From assembly GCF_015351595.1 (NCBI RefSeq), contig NZ_JADKPT010000012.1, forward strand, positions 108,890 through 172,889: 64,000 nt of DNA. The letters run 5' to 3'. The notes beneath the pieces are model-generated. The model was given only the letters and a program-made list of their open reading frames with translations. It was not told where the DNA came from and searched no databases. Positions 17,001 to 27,058 of the stretch are shown here, one piece after another. Within the stretch, counting starts at the first letter, position 1. Every line of letters begins with the position of its first letter. The position numbers were made by a program, and so were the translations under genes. The DNA is from Flavobacterium sp. LC2016-12 (GTDB lineage Bacteria > Bacteroidota > Bacteroidia > Flavobacteriales > Flavobacteriaceae).

Positions 17001-17660
17001 ATGATCATTTCGAATCTTTTAAAAATGCAGGAAGATATTCTGAAAGAAAAATTCATTCCCTTATTTACCAATACGGATGCTGAGGTTTGTAAAAACATTA
17101 TGCGTATTTGCTATGAAAATGGTATAAATGTATTTGAATTTACTGATCGAAACAAAAACTCCTATGCTGTTTTTAAGGAATTGAAGGCCTATAGAGATGT
17201 AGCCTTACCTCAACTAAAGATTGGAGTTGGCACGATTAAAAATGGTCCTCAGGCAAAATTATTTATTGAGGCTGGTGCCGATTTTTTAATCTCGCCGGTC
17301 GTTTTAGAAGAAATTCACCTAATATGTCAGGAGAAAAAAATATTGTGGATTCCGGGCTGTGCCACGCCTTCAGAAATTGCTCTCGCAGAAAACTGGGGAT
17401 TATCATTGGTAAAAATATTCCCGGCAAAACCATTAGGAGGATATTCCTATATAGAAGCGGTAAAATCCGTCTTTCCTAAAATGTTTTTTATGGCCACGGG
17501 AGGTGTCGAACCTAATAAGGACGATATTGAAAAATGGCATCAAGCCGGCGTTTCTTCTGTCGGTTTAGGGGCAAAACTTTTCCCAAAAGAAATGTTAGAA
17601 AACCACGAATATGATAAGATGAGTGCTCACTTAGCTAAGCTCATCAGCCATTTAAATTAA
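17001..17660 (+). CDS. KDPG/KDPGal aldolase family protein
   Basis: A 219-residue class I aldolase of the Eda/DgoA type. Lys138 in LVKIFPAKPLGG is the Schiff-base lysine, Glu46 in FEFTDR the general base, and GVGTIKNGPQA and FLISPV are conserved phosphate- and substrate-binding blocks. It yields pyruvate and glyceraldehyde 3-phosphate, completing the route. It ends the tightly spaced part of the operon; a 74-bp gap with a 9-bp inverted repeat follows before the symporter. Confidence 0.93.
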   Translation: MIISNLLKMQEDILKEKFIPLFTNTDAEVCKNIMRICYENGINVFEFTDRNKNSYAVFKELKAYRDVALPQLKIGVGTIKNGPQAKLFIEAGADFLISPVVLEEIHLICQEKKILWIPGCATPSEIALAENWGLSLVKIFPAKPLGGYSYIEAVKSVFPKMFFMATGGVEPNKDDIEKWHQAGVSSVGLGAKLFPKEMLENHEYDKMSAHLAKLISHLN

Positions 17661-17685
17661 AGAATTTACTAACCACAAAACCTTA

Positions 17686-17715
17686 GATAATAGTTAACGA
17701 CCTAATACTATTATC
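17686..17715. repeat. 9-bp inverted repeat between aldolase and symporter genes
   Basis: GATAATAGT (17686-17694) and ACTATTATC (17707-17715) form a perfect stem with a 12-base loop, followed by an A/T-rich stretch with a six-T run. It could attenuate transcription or be an operator; AT-rich chance symmetry is not excluded. Confidence 0.35.
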
Positions 17716-17734
17716 AGATAAACTATTTTTTATT

Positions 17735-19387
17735 ATGAAATTGGAATTGATTGATTATCTCATTATTGCTATTTATTTTGTTTTTGTCATCGGGATTGGT
17801 TTTTTGCTCAAACGGCAAGTAAAATCAGCGAATGATTTTTTAATGAGTAATCGAAATATTCCGTTATGGATTACCAGTCTTGCTTTTATTTCTGCCAATC
17901 TTGGTGCGCAGGAAGTTTTGGGAATGGCTGCCAATGGAGCAAAATACGGATTGTATACGGTTCATTTTTATTGGCTGGGAGCTGCTTTGGCCATGATATT
18001 TCTGGGCGTATTCATGATGCCATTTTATTACGGAAGTAAAGCCAGGAGTGTACCGGAATATTTAAAACTTCGCTTTGACGAAAAGACAAGAACATTCAAT
18101 GCTTTTGGTTTTGCAGCTATGACCGTTTTTTCTTCAGGAGTTTCATTGTATGCTTTAGCGATGTTGATGGAAGTAATTTTAGGATGGAATTTTGATTTGT
18201 CCATCTGGGTTGCCGCTTTAGTGGTATTTGTCTATATTTTCATGGGAGGTTTAACCAGTGCCGTTTATAACGAAGTACTTCAATTTTTTCTTATTGTATT
18301 AGGAATTGCGCCTTTGGTTTTTCTCGGTTTATATAAAGTTGGAGGATGGGAAGGAATCGTTGCAAACGTACAGGATTATAAACTTCATGTTTGGAAAGGA
18401 TTAGATGATCCTTCACATAATCCTATGGGAGTTGATGCTTTTAGTATGGTCTTCGGGCTAGGATTTGTATTGGCTTTTGGATATTGGTGTACCGACTTTT
18501 TAGTAGTACAAAGAGCTATGATAAGCAAGAATTTGAGTGATGCTCAAAAAACGCCTATTATTGCGGCGATTCCTAAAATATTAATGCCGATGATTGTTAT
18601 TTTACCGGGAATTATAATGCTGGCGCTTCAAAATAAATTTTCTGGATTTGAACTTCCTCTAACTGCCAATGGCGATGCTAACTATAATATGGTACTGCCT
18701 ATTTTATTGCAAAAATTATATCCGAATGGTATTTTAGGAGTTGGAATTACAGCGCTTATTGCTTCTTTCATGAGTGGAATGGCAGGAAATGTAACCGCTT
18801 TTAATACGGTATGGACTTTTGATATTTACCAATCGCATATCAAAAAAAATGGCTCGGAAAAACATTATTATTATGTAGGGAAAATTGCTACCGTTGCCGG
18901 AATATTAATTTCGATTATGACGGCGTATGTAGCGCGTGGTTTCAATAATATAATGGATTTACTGCAATTGGTATTTAGTTTTGTAAATGCACCGCTTTTT
19001 GCAACCTTCTTTTTAGGAATGTTTTGGAAAAGAACAACAGGACATGGTGCTTTTTGGGGATTAATTTGTGGGACTGCCACAGCTACAATCACGCACGGGC
19101 TTACCGTTGCAGAAGGAAAGGGAGGCTGGATCGCCAATACACATGAGTACTTTTCAGGTACCAGTCAGGCTTTTAATATTGCATGGATTTCTTTTATAGT
19201 GTGCGTTATTGTGACGATTGCAATTAGTTTAGTTACCAAACCAAAACCGGAAGAAGAGTTAGTCGGATTGGTTTATAGTCTAACTCCAAAACAGACAGAT
19301 TCTAACAAAATATGGTATAAAAATCCGCTTTGGATGGGAGTTGGCGTTTTGTTGGTTACCATTATATTTAACATCATCTTTTTTTAA
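17735..19387 (+). CDS. SSS-family sodium/sugar symporter
   Basis: A 550-residue inner-membrane transporter of the solute:sodium symporter family, with about 13-14 hydrophobic segments. The early LLKRQVKSANDFLMSNRNIP is the family's first loop (SxxDFxxxxR type). SANLGAQEVLGMAANGAKYG lies at the sodium site region, and SGMAGNVTAFNTVWTFDIY is the TM8-like sodium-binding block. The length is normal for the SGLT branch, whose members in Bacteroidota often import hexoses or sugar acids. Its position after the aldolase suggests it imports the sugar handled by the operon. Confidence 0.93.
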   Translation: MKLELIDYLIIAIYFVFVIGIGFLLKRQVKSANDFLMSNRNIPLWITSLAFISANLGAQEVLGMAANGAKYGLYTVHFYWLGAALAMIFLGVFMMPFYYGSKARSVPEYLKLRFDEKTRTFNAFGFAAMTVFSSGVSLYALAMLMEVILGWNFDLSIWVAALVVFVYIFMGGLTSAVYNEVLQFFLIVLGIAPLVFLGLYKVGGWEGIVANVQDYKLHVWKGLDDPSHNPMGVDAFSMVFGLGFVLAFGYWCTDFLVVQRAMISKNLSDAQKTPIIAAIPKILMPMIVILPGIIMLALQNKFSGFELPLTANGDANYNMVLPILLQKLYPNGILGVGITALIASFMSGMAGNVTAFNTVWTFDIYQSHIKKNGSEKHYYYVGKIATVAGILISIMTAYVARGFNNIMDLLQLVFSFVNAPLFATFFLGMFWKRTTGHGAFWGLICGTATATITHGLTVAEGKGGWIANTHEYFSGTSQAFNIAWISFIVCVIVTIAISLVTKPKPEEELVGLVYSLTPKQTDSNKIWYKNPLWMGVGVLLVTIIFNIIFF

Positions 19388-19398
19388 GAATAATAGCT

Positions 19399-19596
19399 AT
19401 GAATAAATTGTATGATTTACGGATTGTAATCGGGATTTTCTTTCTGATTATTGGTTTTCTTTTAATGGGTTATTCCTTTTTATCAGATGGTTCTTTAGAA
19501 GAGAATAATAGAATTAATCTTTATTGCGGATTGCTATTTTCCTCTTTTGGTTTATTAATGCTTTTGTTAAAAACGAAAAGAAACAAAAGTAATTAA
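19399..19596 (+). CDS. Small two-helix membrane protein
   Basis: 65 residues with two hydrophobic segments (IVIGIFFLIIGFLLMGYSFL and INLYCGLLFSSFGLLMLLL) and a basic C-terminus (KTKRNKSN). It starts 11 bases after the symporter stop, so it is probably co-transcribed and may assist it. I do not recognise a family. Confidence 0.75.
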   Translation: MNKLYDLRIVIGIFFLIIGFLLMGYSFLSDGSLEENNRINLYCGLLFSSFGLLMLLLKTKRNKSN

Positions 19597-20083
19597 CCAC
19601 TATACTAAATGGAGTTTTACTTTATAAATTCCTGTCATAAAAGCTGAAATTTGATCTTATAAATTTCGCGTTGCATTTTTAAAACTATTTTAAAGCATTC
19701 TTGAATGCGTCTGTTTGTTGAAAAAATAAATCAGACCGATTCAATGATGCTTTCTGTTTTATACTCTGCTGAAAATCAAAATTCTAAATTAATTTCTGGT
19801 AAAATGATATTTAATCAGAAACAATAATTCTATGCTTTGTTAGCAGTGATTTTGATTAAAATAGTTTCTATATCTATTAAAAAAGTAAAATAATCTCACT
19901 GACATAAATTATACATTGGTTCCCAGCTTAGAGCCTTTTTTTTAAAAGCAGATTTCAAATTTACATCCATTATTATTTGCTGATTAAGGACTTACATACC
20001 TGTAAAAAAGTACTTTTTCGAATGAAAAAAGGGGACAAACAAAAAACATGACTTAAATAACCATTATCAAAACTATTAAAACT
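19597..20083. other. 487-bp intergenic region upstream of susC
   Basis: No ORF. It contains a short palindrome GCATTC-TT-GAATGC near 19693-19706. No full TTG-N19..22-TAnnTTTG promoter is visible; nearest boxes (such as ATTATTTG near 19970) break the consensus. The length and gap suggest that susCD has its own, possibly activator-dependent, promoter or a long 5' leader. Confidence 0.5.
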
Positions 20084-23000
20084 ATGAAATTACTAACCAA
20101 AAACAAGCCAAGAAATTTTTGGCCAAAAAGTTTGTTTACGAACTTTTTTCAATTTACTCCAATTGTATTATGTACAATTGTGTTACACGCATCGGCAGCC
20201 GCAATACCTAAAGAAGAAGGCGCTTCAAAAAATTATTTTTCTCTTGTACAAAAGGTAATAAAAGGAAAAGTAGTAGACGAACAGGGATTGCCGGTACCGG
20301 GAGCAAATATTACTGCAAAAGGCACAAAAAATAGCACTCAGACAGATATGGACGGTAGTTTTTCTATTAACGTACCTGATAATGTTACCAAATTAATTGT
20401 AACCTATATTGGAATGCAGGACCAAGAAGTTTCGATTACAGGAAATACAATTACTATAGTCCTGAAACAAACCGGGCAAAAGTTAGAAGAAGTGGTTGTA
20501 GTGGGTTATGGCAAACAGAAGAAAGTTAATCTGTCTGGAGCCGTAAGTGTTGTAGATACAAAAACGATTTTAAATCGTCCCGTATCCTCGTTGACAAATA
20601 CCTTACAAGGAACTGTTCCAGGACTTACCGTTATTGCGCGCCCGGGAGATGTTGGTGGAGATATCGGAACAATTAATTTACGTGGAAAGGGAAATTTAGG
20701 AACCTCTTCTCCTTTATTTATTATCGATGGCGTAATTGCTACTTCTGAATTTTTTAATAGAATAAATTCTAATGATGTTGAAAGTATTTCGGTTTTAAAA
20801 GATGCTTCGTCATCGGCAATTTATGGGTCTCGCGCTGCTTATGGAGTTATCGTAGTAACGACCAAAAAAGGAAAAGAGGGTAAAGCCCAATTTAATTATA
20901 ATAGCTATTTTGGTGTTCAGTCGGCCGTTCAATTGCCAAACAGGGTAAATGCTTTACAATATGCTGAATTGTATAACGAAGCAAGACTTAATGCAGGTAA
21001 ATCGGCATTTTATACTCCGGCTGAAATTGATAAAATTAGAAATAATTCAGATCCCGATCATTATGGTAATACAGATTGGTATGATTTATTTCTTAAAAAA
21101 TCGGCACCAATATTTGAGCATGAAATTAATGTTTCAGGCGGAGGGTCAACACGTTATTTTATAAGCGGATCCTTTTTTGAGCAAAACTCACTTTTTCCGG
21201 GAAAACAAATCAACAGATATTCTTTCAGATCCAATACAGAATCTAAAGTAAGTGATAAATTCACAATAGGAACTACTATTTCTTACAGCCACGATCGTTA
21301 TGAGAACGAAAACGGAGAGGTTAGTTTTGTCTCTATTGACAGAGCTATTCCGATATCTGTACCAACACAATCTGATGGTAGCTGGGGTGTTTTTACTGGC
21401 GGAAGAGTTAGTCAGGAATTCCCTTATAGAGTATTTAAAGAAGGAGGAAGAGCAGGATATACTAAAGATCGATTCTCTGGTGCTATAAGAGCCGTTTTTA
21501 CTCCAATTAAAGGATTGGATATTACGGGTTCAGTTTCTTATAACTTAAGTAATGATTTTAATAATGCCTTTGTTAACAGATTACCGGCACTTATTAATTT
21601 TGATACAAAAGTAGAAATACCCGGATCAGCTGTTGTGCAAAATTCATATAATGAAAAATGGGCAACCCTTGGAAAATTCTTAACAGATTTAACGGTGAGT
21701 TATGATAAAAAATTAGAAAAACATAGTTTCAAGGTTTTAGGAGGACTTTCTTATGAGGATAATTCCGGAAGAAATGTCGATATAACCAGAAAAGAATATG
21801 TTACTAATAATATTAGTTCTATTGATGCCGGTTCTGCAGATCCTATTAACACAACAGTTAAAGGAAAACCAGGCCAAAATGCTTTTCAATCCTTTTTTGG
21901 TCGTGTAACCTATTCATATGATAATAAATATTTGTTCGAATCGAGTCTTCGATATGATGGATCTTCTAAGTTTCCGGTAGAAAATCGTTTTGGGGTATTT
22001 CCTTCTGTCTCTGGAGCGTGGCGTATTTCGCAGGAAGATTTTATGAAATCGACGGAATGGATATCAGAGCTAAAATTACGCGCTTCGTGGGGTAAATTAG
22101 GAAGTGTGAGTAACGTAGGAGATTATGATTATTACAATACCTTAACTTCCGGGACACAAATTATTTTAGACGGAACAAAACAGGATGGCGTTATACCAGG
22201 GCAAATTTACAACCCACTTTTAGGATGGGAAAAAGTAAATATGACAAACATAGGTTTGGATCTTGCGTTGTGGAACAACAAATTCAATTTGCAGGTTGAT
22301 GTTTATAACAAACTAACGGATGGTATTTTATTGCCTAATCCTTATATTCCGGCTGAAGCGGGATTAAGTGTTGTTCCTCCAATCAACTTAGGTCAGGTAA
22401 CCAATAACGGTCTTGAGATTGCTGTATCTTATAATAACAAAGTAGGGGAATTAAAATATTCTGTAGGAGCAAATATGAGTCGTATTTGGAACAAAGTTTC
22501 AGATTTGGGCGATGTAACAGAGACTCCGCCAGATGGTTATTATATTAACAGAGTAGGTTCGCCGGTGGGTTCTTTTTATATGTGGGAGGCTGAAGGACTT
22601 TTTGCTAATGCTGATGATGTTGCAGGTCATGCTACACAATCAACAAATACAAAACCGGGAGATATTAAATATAAAGATCAAAACGGCGATGGAAAAATCA
22701 ATGGAGATGATCGTGTCATTATGGGTAGCGAAATTCCAAAACTGACTTATGGATTTAACTCAAGTCTACAGTATAAAAATGTAGACTTTGCCGTTATGCT
22801 GCAAGGGGTGCAGGGCACAAAAGCTTATCTTGAAAATGAAGCATCTCAGGCATTTTTTAACGGTGCAGGTGTAAAAGAATATGCATTGGACCGTTGGACA
22901 ACTGAAAATCCAAATCCAAATGCGGCGTATCCAAGAATGTTGCTTTCGCCGGATAATACACAAAATCTTCAAAAATCATCTTTCTGGTTGTTTGATACTT

Positions 23001-23221
23001 CTTATCTGCGTGTTAAATCGATGTCACTGGGGTATAATTTCCCAAAGCAAGTACTTGATAAAATAAAGCTGCAAGGTTTAAGATTTTATCTGGCAGGTAA
23101 TAACTTGTTTACAATAAGAGGGGATAAACGAATGAAGGATTTTGATCCGGAAGTAGCTTCGCAACGAGCCTCTTATCCACAATTGAAAACCTATTCTTTT
23201 GGTGTAAATCTTTCTTTTTAA
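20084..23221 (+). CDS. SusC/RagA-type TonB-dependent outer-membrane transporter
   Basis: 1045 residues. Signal sequence (hydrophobic core PIVLCTIVLHASAAA) and a carboxypeptidase-like N-terminal domain (KGKVVDEQGLPVPGANI) are followed by the TonB-box region EEVVVVGYG. The plug (SSLTNTLQGTVPGL, DVESISVLKDASSSAIYG) and a long beta barrel ending in the aromatic YSFGVNLSF complete it. It forms an outer-membrane glycan importer with the SusD protein at 23309, energised by TonB. The long N-terminus before the signal core is usual for this family. Being downstream of the GH2/GH95/GH116 operon, it probably imports oligosaccharides of that substrate. Confidence 0.97.
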   Translation: MKLLTKNKPRNFWPKSLFTNFFQFTPIVLCTIVLHASAAAIPKEEGASKNYFSLVQKVIKGKVVDEQGLPVPGANITAKGTKNSTQTDMDGSFSINVPDNVTKLIVTYIGMQDQEVSITGNTITIVLKQTGQKLEEVVVVGYGKQKKVNLSGAVSVVDTKTILNRPVSSLTNTLQGTVPGLTVIARPGDVGGDIGTINLRGKGNLGTSSPLFIIDGVIATSEFFNRINSNDVESISVLKDASSSAIYGSRAAYGVIVVTTKKGKEGKAQFNYNSYFGVQSAVQLPNRVNALQYAELYNEARLNAGKSAFYTPAEIDKIRNNSDPDHYGNTDWYDLFLKKSAPIFEHEINVSGGGSTRYFISGSFFEQNSLFPGKQINRYSFRSNTESKVSDKFTIGTTISYSHDRYENENGEVSFVSIDRAIPISVPTQSDGSWGVFTGGRVSQEFPYRVFKEGGRAGYTKDRFSGAIRAVFTPIKGLDITGSVSYNLSNDFNNAFVNRLPALINFDTKVEIPGSAVVQNSYNEKWATLGKFLTDLTVSYDKKLEKHSFKVLGGLSYEDNSGRNVDITRKEYVTNNISSIDAGSADPINTTVKGKPGQNAFQSFFGRVTYSYDNKYLFESSLRYDGSSKFPVENRFGVFPSVSGAWRISQEDFMKSTEWISELKLRASWGKLGSVSNVGDYDYYNTLTSGTQIILDGTKQDGVIPGQIYNPLLGWEKVNMTNIGLDLALWNNKFNLQVDVYNKLTDGILLPNPYIPAEAGLSVVPPINLGQVTNNGLEIAVSYNNKVGELKYSVGANMSRIWNKVSDLGDVTETPPDGYYINRVGSPVGSFYMWEAEGLFANADDVAGHATQSTNTKPGDIKYKDQNGDGKINGDDRVIMGSEIPKLTYGFNSSLQYKNVDFAVMLQGVQGTKAYLENEASQAFFNGAGVKEYALDRWTTENPNPNAAYPRMLLSPDNTQNLQKSSFWLFDTSYLRVKSMSLGYNFPKQVLDKIKLQGLRFYLAGNNLFTIRGDKRMKDFDPEVASQRASYPQLKTYSFGVNLSF

Positions 23222-23308
23222 TTTAAACAAATTGTCTTTTTAACGGATTAAATCAGCTTGTTTTAAGATCATGATTATCTTTTTCAAGACATAAAATAGT
23301 ATATACAA

Positions 23309-24979
23309 ATGAAAAATAAATTTAATAAAATAGTACTATCGTTTGCTGCAGCTACCGTTTTTAGCTGTACTGCACCTCCATTGGAGAGAGTGCCGCAAGA
23401 TACAAATTCAAGCAGCACATTCTGGACTTCAGAAAATGATGCCCGTTTAGCTTTAAATGGTTGTTATGGCTATTTAGCATATGCCTACAATAATGCTTAT
23501 AACGACGGATCTGCTGATAATGCTTATTGCCAATATCCTTGGGAAAGTGATGCTACAACCATTAGTGAAGGAAATATAACACCTGCTTCATTAAACGCAG
23601 CTAATTATTCTGGGAAATACCAAAGTATCCGAGGATTTAACAGCTACTTAGATAATGTTGGTAAAATCGCTATGGATGAAAATCTTAAGAAACGTTTTAT
23701 TGCAGAAGCAAAGGTTTTACGTGCGATGGCCTATTTTGATTTAATACGTTCTTATGGTGCGGTGCCATTGCTGACAGCAGATTATGTTAGTCCTCAAGAA
23801 ACAGCTGTAGCACCAACGCCAGAAGGAGAGATCGTTACTTTTATCATAAATGAATTGGTAGCTGCCCAAGCCGATTTGCCTTTAACTTATTCAGGTGGTA
23901 TAAAAAATGAAAAAGGAAGACTTACAAAAGGTGCAGCATGGGCATTGAAAGCCAGAGTAGAATTAGATTATAATAAATTTTCAGATGCTGCAGCAAGTGC
24001 TCAAAAGGTTAGGGAATTAGGTGTTTACCAGTTGTTTAGAGGTGGAGATGTATCCAAGACTAAAGATGATTTTTCATCTTTTGTTGATTTTGCATCAACA
24101 ACTGAAGAACAAAAATTTTATAAAGGATTTGCTAACTACGAACAATTATTTTGGGCTGTAAATGATAACAATTCAGAAGTTATCATAACTTCTCAAGCGA
24201 TCAATAATTCATCTTATGAGTGGGGTAATGGTTTAAACACATTATTGGCACCTGTTGATATTGGTGGTTGGAGTTCTATTACACCAACGGTTGAATTAGT
24301 AAATTCATATTGGAACAAAACGGGGCATTCTTTTGTAGCACCATCAGCTGAAGTTAGAGCTGCAAATTATAATGAAGGAAGTCCTGCAGCTGCTTATTTT
24401 GCTGAATTTCATAATAGAGACACACGTTTATACGCTAGCATAATGTTTCCTACTTCTCCTTGGGAAAATGCTTCACCGGGTTATATTTATGATTGGAGTG
24501 CAAGCAGCAGTATGACAGGATATAATTTCAGAAAATTAACAGATCCCGCATACCTTTCTGCGGAATGGGATGGTGCACAGGATTTTCCTATTATGCGTTA
24601 TGCTGAAATTTTACTTATTTATGCCGAAGCAAAAAATGAGGTGAGTGGTCCGGATAGCTCTGTTTACAATGCAATTAATGACATTAGAGATCGTTCAGGA
24701 ATGCCAGCAGTAGATCAGACGATGTATAATACGAAAGAAAAAATGCGTGAACTGATTCGAAATGAAAGACGTATTGAATTGGCAGGAGAAGGGCAGCGTT
24801 ATTTTGACATTCGCCGTTGGGGAATTGCTGACCAGGTAATTAAAACTATTTACGATATTACAGGTAACATTGCACAAGAACGTGGTTGGCAGGCCAAATT
24901 TATGAAATTGCCCTATCCGCAGGCTGCAGTAGATAAAAACCCGAATTTGAGTTCGGCACAATCAGAAAAAGGGTATTAA
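23309..24979 (+). CDS. SusD/RagB-type surface glycan-binding lipoprotein
   Basis: 556 residues. The lipobox ends at Cys20 (TVFSC). KRFIAEAKVLRAMAYFDLIRSYGAVPLL is the conserved TPR-containing SusD block (shown here as two parts: residues from KRFIAEAKVLRAMAYF and DLIRSYGAVPL). The C-terminal block IRNERRIELAGEGQRYFDIR and the final KNPNLSS are also typical. It caps the SusC pore at the cell surface and binds glycan. It lies 87 bases after susC and ends this locus, followed by two terminators. Confidence 0.96.
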   Translation: MKNKFNKIVLSFAAATVFSCTAPPLERVPQDTNSSSTFWTSENDARLALNGCYGYLAYAYNNAYNDGSADNAYCQYPWESDATTISEGNITPASLNAANYSGKYQSIRGFNSYLDNVGKIAMDENLKKRFIAEAKVLRAMAYFDLIRSYGAVPLLTADYVSPQETAVAPTPEGEIVTFIINELVAAQADLPLTYSGGIKNEKGRLTKGAAWALKARVELDYNKFSDAAASAQKVRELGVYQLFRGGDVSKTKDDFSSFVDFASTTEEQKFYKGFANYEQLFWAVNDNNSEVIITSQAINNSSYEWGNGLNTLLAPVDIGGWSSITPTVELVNSYWNKTGHSFVAPSAEVRAANYNEGSPAAAYFAEFHNRDTRLYASIMFPTSPWENASPGYIYDWSASSSMTGYNFRKLTDPAYLSAEWDGAQDFPIMRYAEILLIYAEAKNEVSGPDSSVYNAINDIRDRSGMPAVDQTMYNTKEKMRELIRNERRIELAGEGQRYFDIRRWGIADQVIKTIYDITGNIAQERGWQAKFMKLPYPQAAVDKNPNLSSAQSEKGY

Positions 24980-25052
24980 AGAAAAAACGATCAACAATTT
25001 GTAAGTTGTTGTTGATTGGTTTTGGTTTCCAATAAATTGGTGGTTTATGTAA

Positions 25053-25089
25053 AAAGCACTGTCCTGTGGTGGGACAGTGCTTTTTTTCT
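25053..25089 (+). terminator. Rho-independent terminator after susD
   Basis: A strong GC-containing stem, AAGCACTGTCC with GGACAGTGCTT, a six-base loop and a run of eight or nine Ts. Lies 74 bases after the SusD stop. Confidence 0.85.
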
Positions 25090-25122
25090 GATACAATAAA
25101 GCAAATAGCTGGATATTAAAAA

Positions 25123-25166
25123 ACAAATCCCTTTTTACTTATCATAGTAAAAAGGGATTTGTTTTA
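25123..25166. terminator. Bidirectional terminator between convergent loci
   Basis: Perfect 16-bp inverted repeat ACAAATCCCTTTTTAC (25123-25138) / GTAAAAAGGGATTTGT (25147-25162) with an 8-base loop and flanking A and T runs. Sits between the plus-strand susD and the minus-strand DUF5007-like gene and can serve the latter. Confidence 0.75.
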
Positions 25167-25221
25167 ATAGCAACTCAAATAAATGAGCCTAAATAACTTT
25201 ATGAATTATAGATCACTAAAG

Positions 25222-26301
25222 TTATTTTTTAGTGGTGTAAGGGATTTTCATTTTAATCTCCCAGGTACCAGAATCGTTTATTTTTACACCCCATCTTATG
25301 TACGCTCTGTTACGAATTTGACCAGTAGCAGGATCGATATAATTAGTCCAGTCTTTAACTCCATTATCCGCTTCAAAAGCTGCTTTATCTACTGTAAAAG
25401 CATCAGCTGTTGTTAAATAATACATTAAGTAAGCATCGTTACCACTATAATTCCTTGCATATTGAGGAAATGGAGGAGCAGGCAAACCAAAAGTAGTGCT
25501 TTCAGCATCAAGTACTGTTCCTATTGTATTGTCATGATAATTTTGCAAAGGTTGTGATCCACTATAGTTAAAAACTACTTTATTCGGATCAAGAGCCGCT
25601 CCATGACTATCTGCAATAATCATTTTTACGTTTACAGCCATTTTAGGCTCATCACTTATTTTTACAATAGTGATATAAGGATCGGTTCCATCTAAAACAC
25701 CTGCAACTTTCGGATCACTATCATTTAAAACAGAGTAGGTATAACCAGTATCATAAACTCCTCCTCCTTTACCTAATTGTAATCTTGAGCGCATCTCCGT
25801 TTTGAATTCTACAGGTACAAAAGGTCCCATTTTTACCCACGTAAACTTGTCTAATTGACGTTCACCCCTAACATTTTTTGCATTTACATTAATAATGAAA
25901 TCATTATTTACAACATTCTTAGAGGCCTGGGTAAAGACAAATTCACCACTTACAGGATTCATTATAATAGAAGGCTGAGGACTCAATTTTAATTTTTTCA
26001 TGGCCAACTCCAACGTAGTGTCCGTAGTAGGGTCAAATGGGGCAGTCCAGGTTAGAATTTCATGTAAATCCTGCAATTCAGTTGTTGGTTTGCCATCTTT
26101 ATCTGTAATGCCAGTGATCGACCATTCCATAGGGTAGGTTGATCCTTCTACAGCTGGTGGTGTAGAAGAATAAAAGACGCCACGAGGTACGGTTATTGTG
26201 TCTTGTAGTGAATGTATATTATCACTGATATATCCTACTTCAGGCTGCTCACACGATAATACAAGCAGGGTAATCCCGAATAAATAAATTATCTTTTTCA
26301 T
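25222..26301 (-). CDS. DUF5007-like lipoprotein
   Basis: 359 residues if started at the ATG at 26301; an ATG 39 bases upstream is in frame but the second start places a good lipobox, VLSC, ending at Cys17. The rest is a secreted beta-rich protein with a conserved-looking middle (VYDTGYTYSVLNDSDPKVAG) and a C-terminal block ending IRWGVKINDSGTWEIKMKIP. It resembles the DUF5007 proteins found next to fasciclin-domain lipoproteins in SusCD loci. No enzymatic motif is visible; a surface glycan-binding role is inference. Last gene of a four-gene operon. Confidence 0.78.
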   Translation of the reverse strand: MKKIIYLFGITLLVLSCEQPEVGYISDNIHSLQDTITVPRGVFYSSTPPAVEGSTYPMEWSITGITDKDGKPTTELQDLHEILTWTAPFDPTTDTTLELAMKKLKLSPQPSIIMNPVSGEFVFTQASKNVVNNDFIINVNAKNVRGERQLDKFTWVKMGPFVPVEFKTEMRSRLQLGKGGGVYDTGYTYSVLNDSDPKVAGVLDGTDPYITIVKISDEPKMAVNVKMIIADSHGAALDPNKVVFNYSGSQPLQNYHDNTIGTVLDAESTTFGLPAPPFPQYARNYSGNDAYLMYYLTTADAFTVDKAAFEADNGVKDWTNYIDPATGQIRNRAYIRWGVKINDSGTWEIKMKIPYTTKK

Positions 26302-26396
26302 ATGTATGTTATTTTTTAAATTTCTTAGAAATAGCTTCAAAAAATTAATTTTGGCATTTCATTTTTGTTCTGACATTTTTCCTTAAAAACGATGGT

Positions 26397-27032
26397 TTAA
26401 TCGGTGTAATTCGAAAAATGATGAGACCCTTGAAGTACATGAATTACTCCATTGGTAGAAATTAAATTGGAAGTTCTGACAACAGTATTAACGTCGTCAT
26501 TGTTGCCGTCTTCACCAGGATTAGCGCCCCAATAATCGTCTTCCCCTTTAAAAGTATAATAAACATACTCAGGAAATTCATCTAACTGATCTCCATATTC
26601 ATCGACAGGTCTAAGGGAAAGCATTCTTTCCTCACCATTATGTGCAGTATAAATTTTTCCTTCTTTTACAAGTTTACTTCGATCCAGACTTTGATCAAAA
26701 ATGTAACCGCCCAACATCATTTTTAAGTCTTCAACGGGTATGTCATTGATTCCATAATCCTGATTCTCCTCTACATTTTTCATATAAAAAATGTAATTTT
26801 TTATAGATAAGTTGTTGGGAGCAAAAAGAGTGGTTGACTTGGCATTAACCACATCAATCATTCCTGCTTTTTCAATCAATAAAGCTAATGTGTCTAATTG
26901 TTTATGTGATTTTAGAAAATCGTAAGTTGACTTTCCAACATTTTGATCTGCCAAGCCGCCATCTATAAGGTAGTCATCGTTTGAACAGGAATACAAGGTA
27001 AACAGTACAATTATTATAGATATATATTTCAT
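26397..27032 (-). CDS. Fasciclin-domain lipoprotein
   Basis: 211 residues, lipobox LYSC ending at Cys16, then one FAS1 domain. STYDFLKSHKQLDTLALLIEKAG and the H1-box-like TTLFAPNNLSI are the family motifs, and the C-terminal VIHVLQGSHH matches the H2-type end (NGVIHVLxxV). FAS1 domains mediate adhesion or ligand binding. It lies 26 bases after the SusD stop in the minus-strand operon and is probably an auxiliary surface protein of that system. Confidence 0.88.
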   Translation of the reverse strand: MKYISIIIVLFTLYSCSNDDYLIDGGLADQNVGKSTYDFLKSHKQLDTLALLIEKAGMIDVVNAKSTTLFAPNNLSIKNYIFYMKNVEENQDYGINDIPVEDLKMMLGGYIFDQSLDRSKLVKEGKIYTAHNGEERMLSLRPVDEYGDQLDEFPEYVYYTFKGEDDYWGANPGEDGNNDDVNTVVRTSNLISTNGVIHVLQGSHHFSNYTD

Positions 27033-27058
27033 GTTTTGTGTTCTTTAAAATTAAAAAA

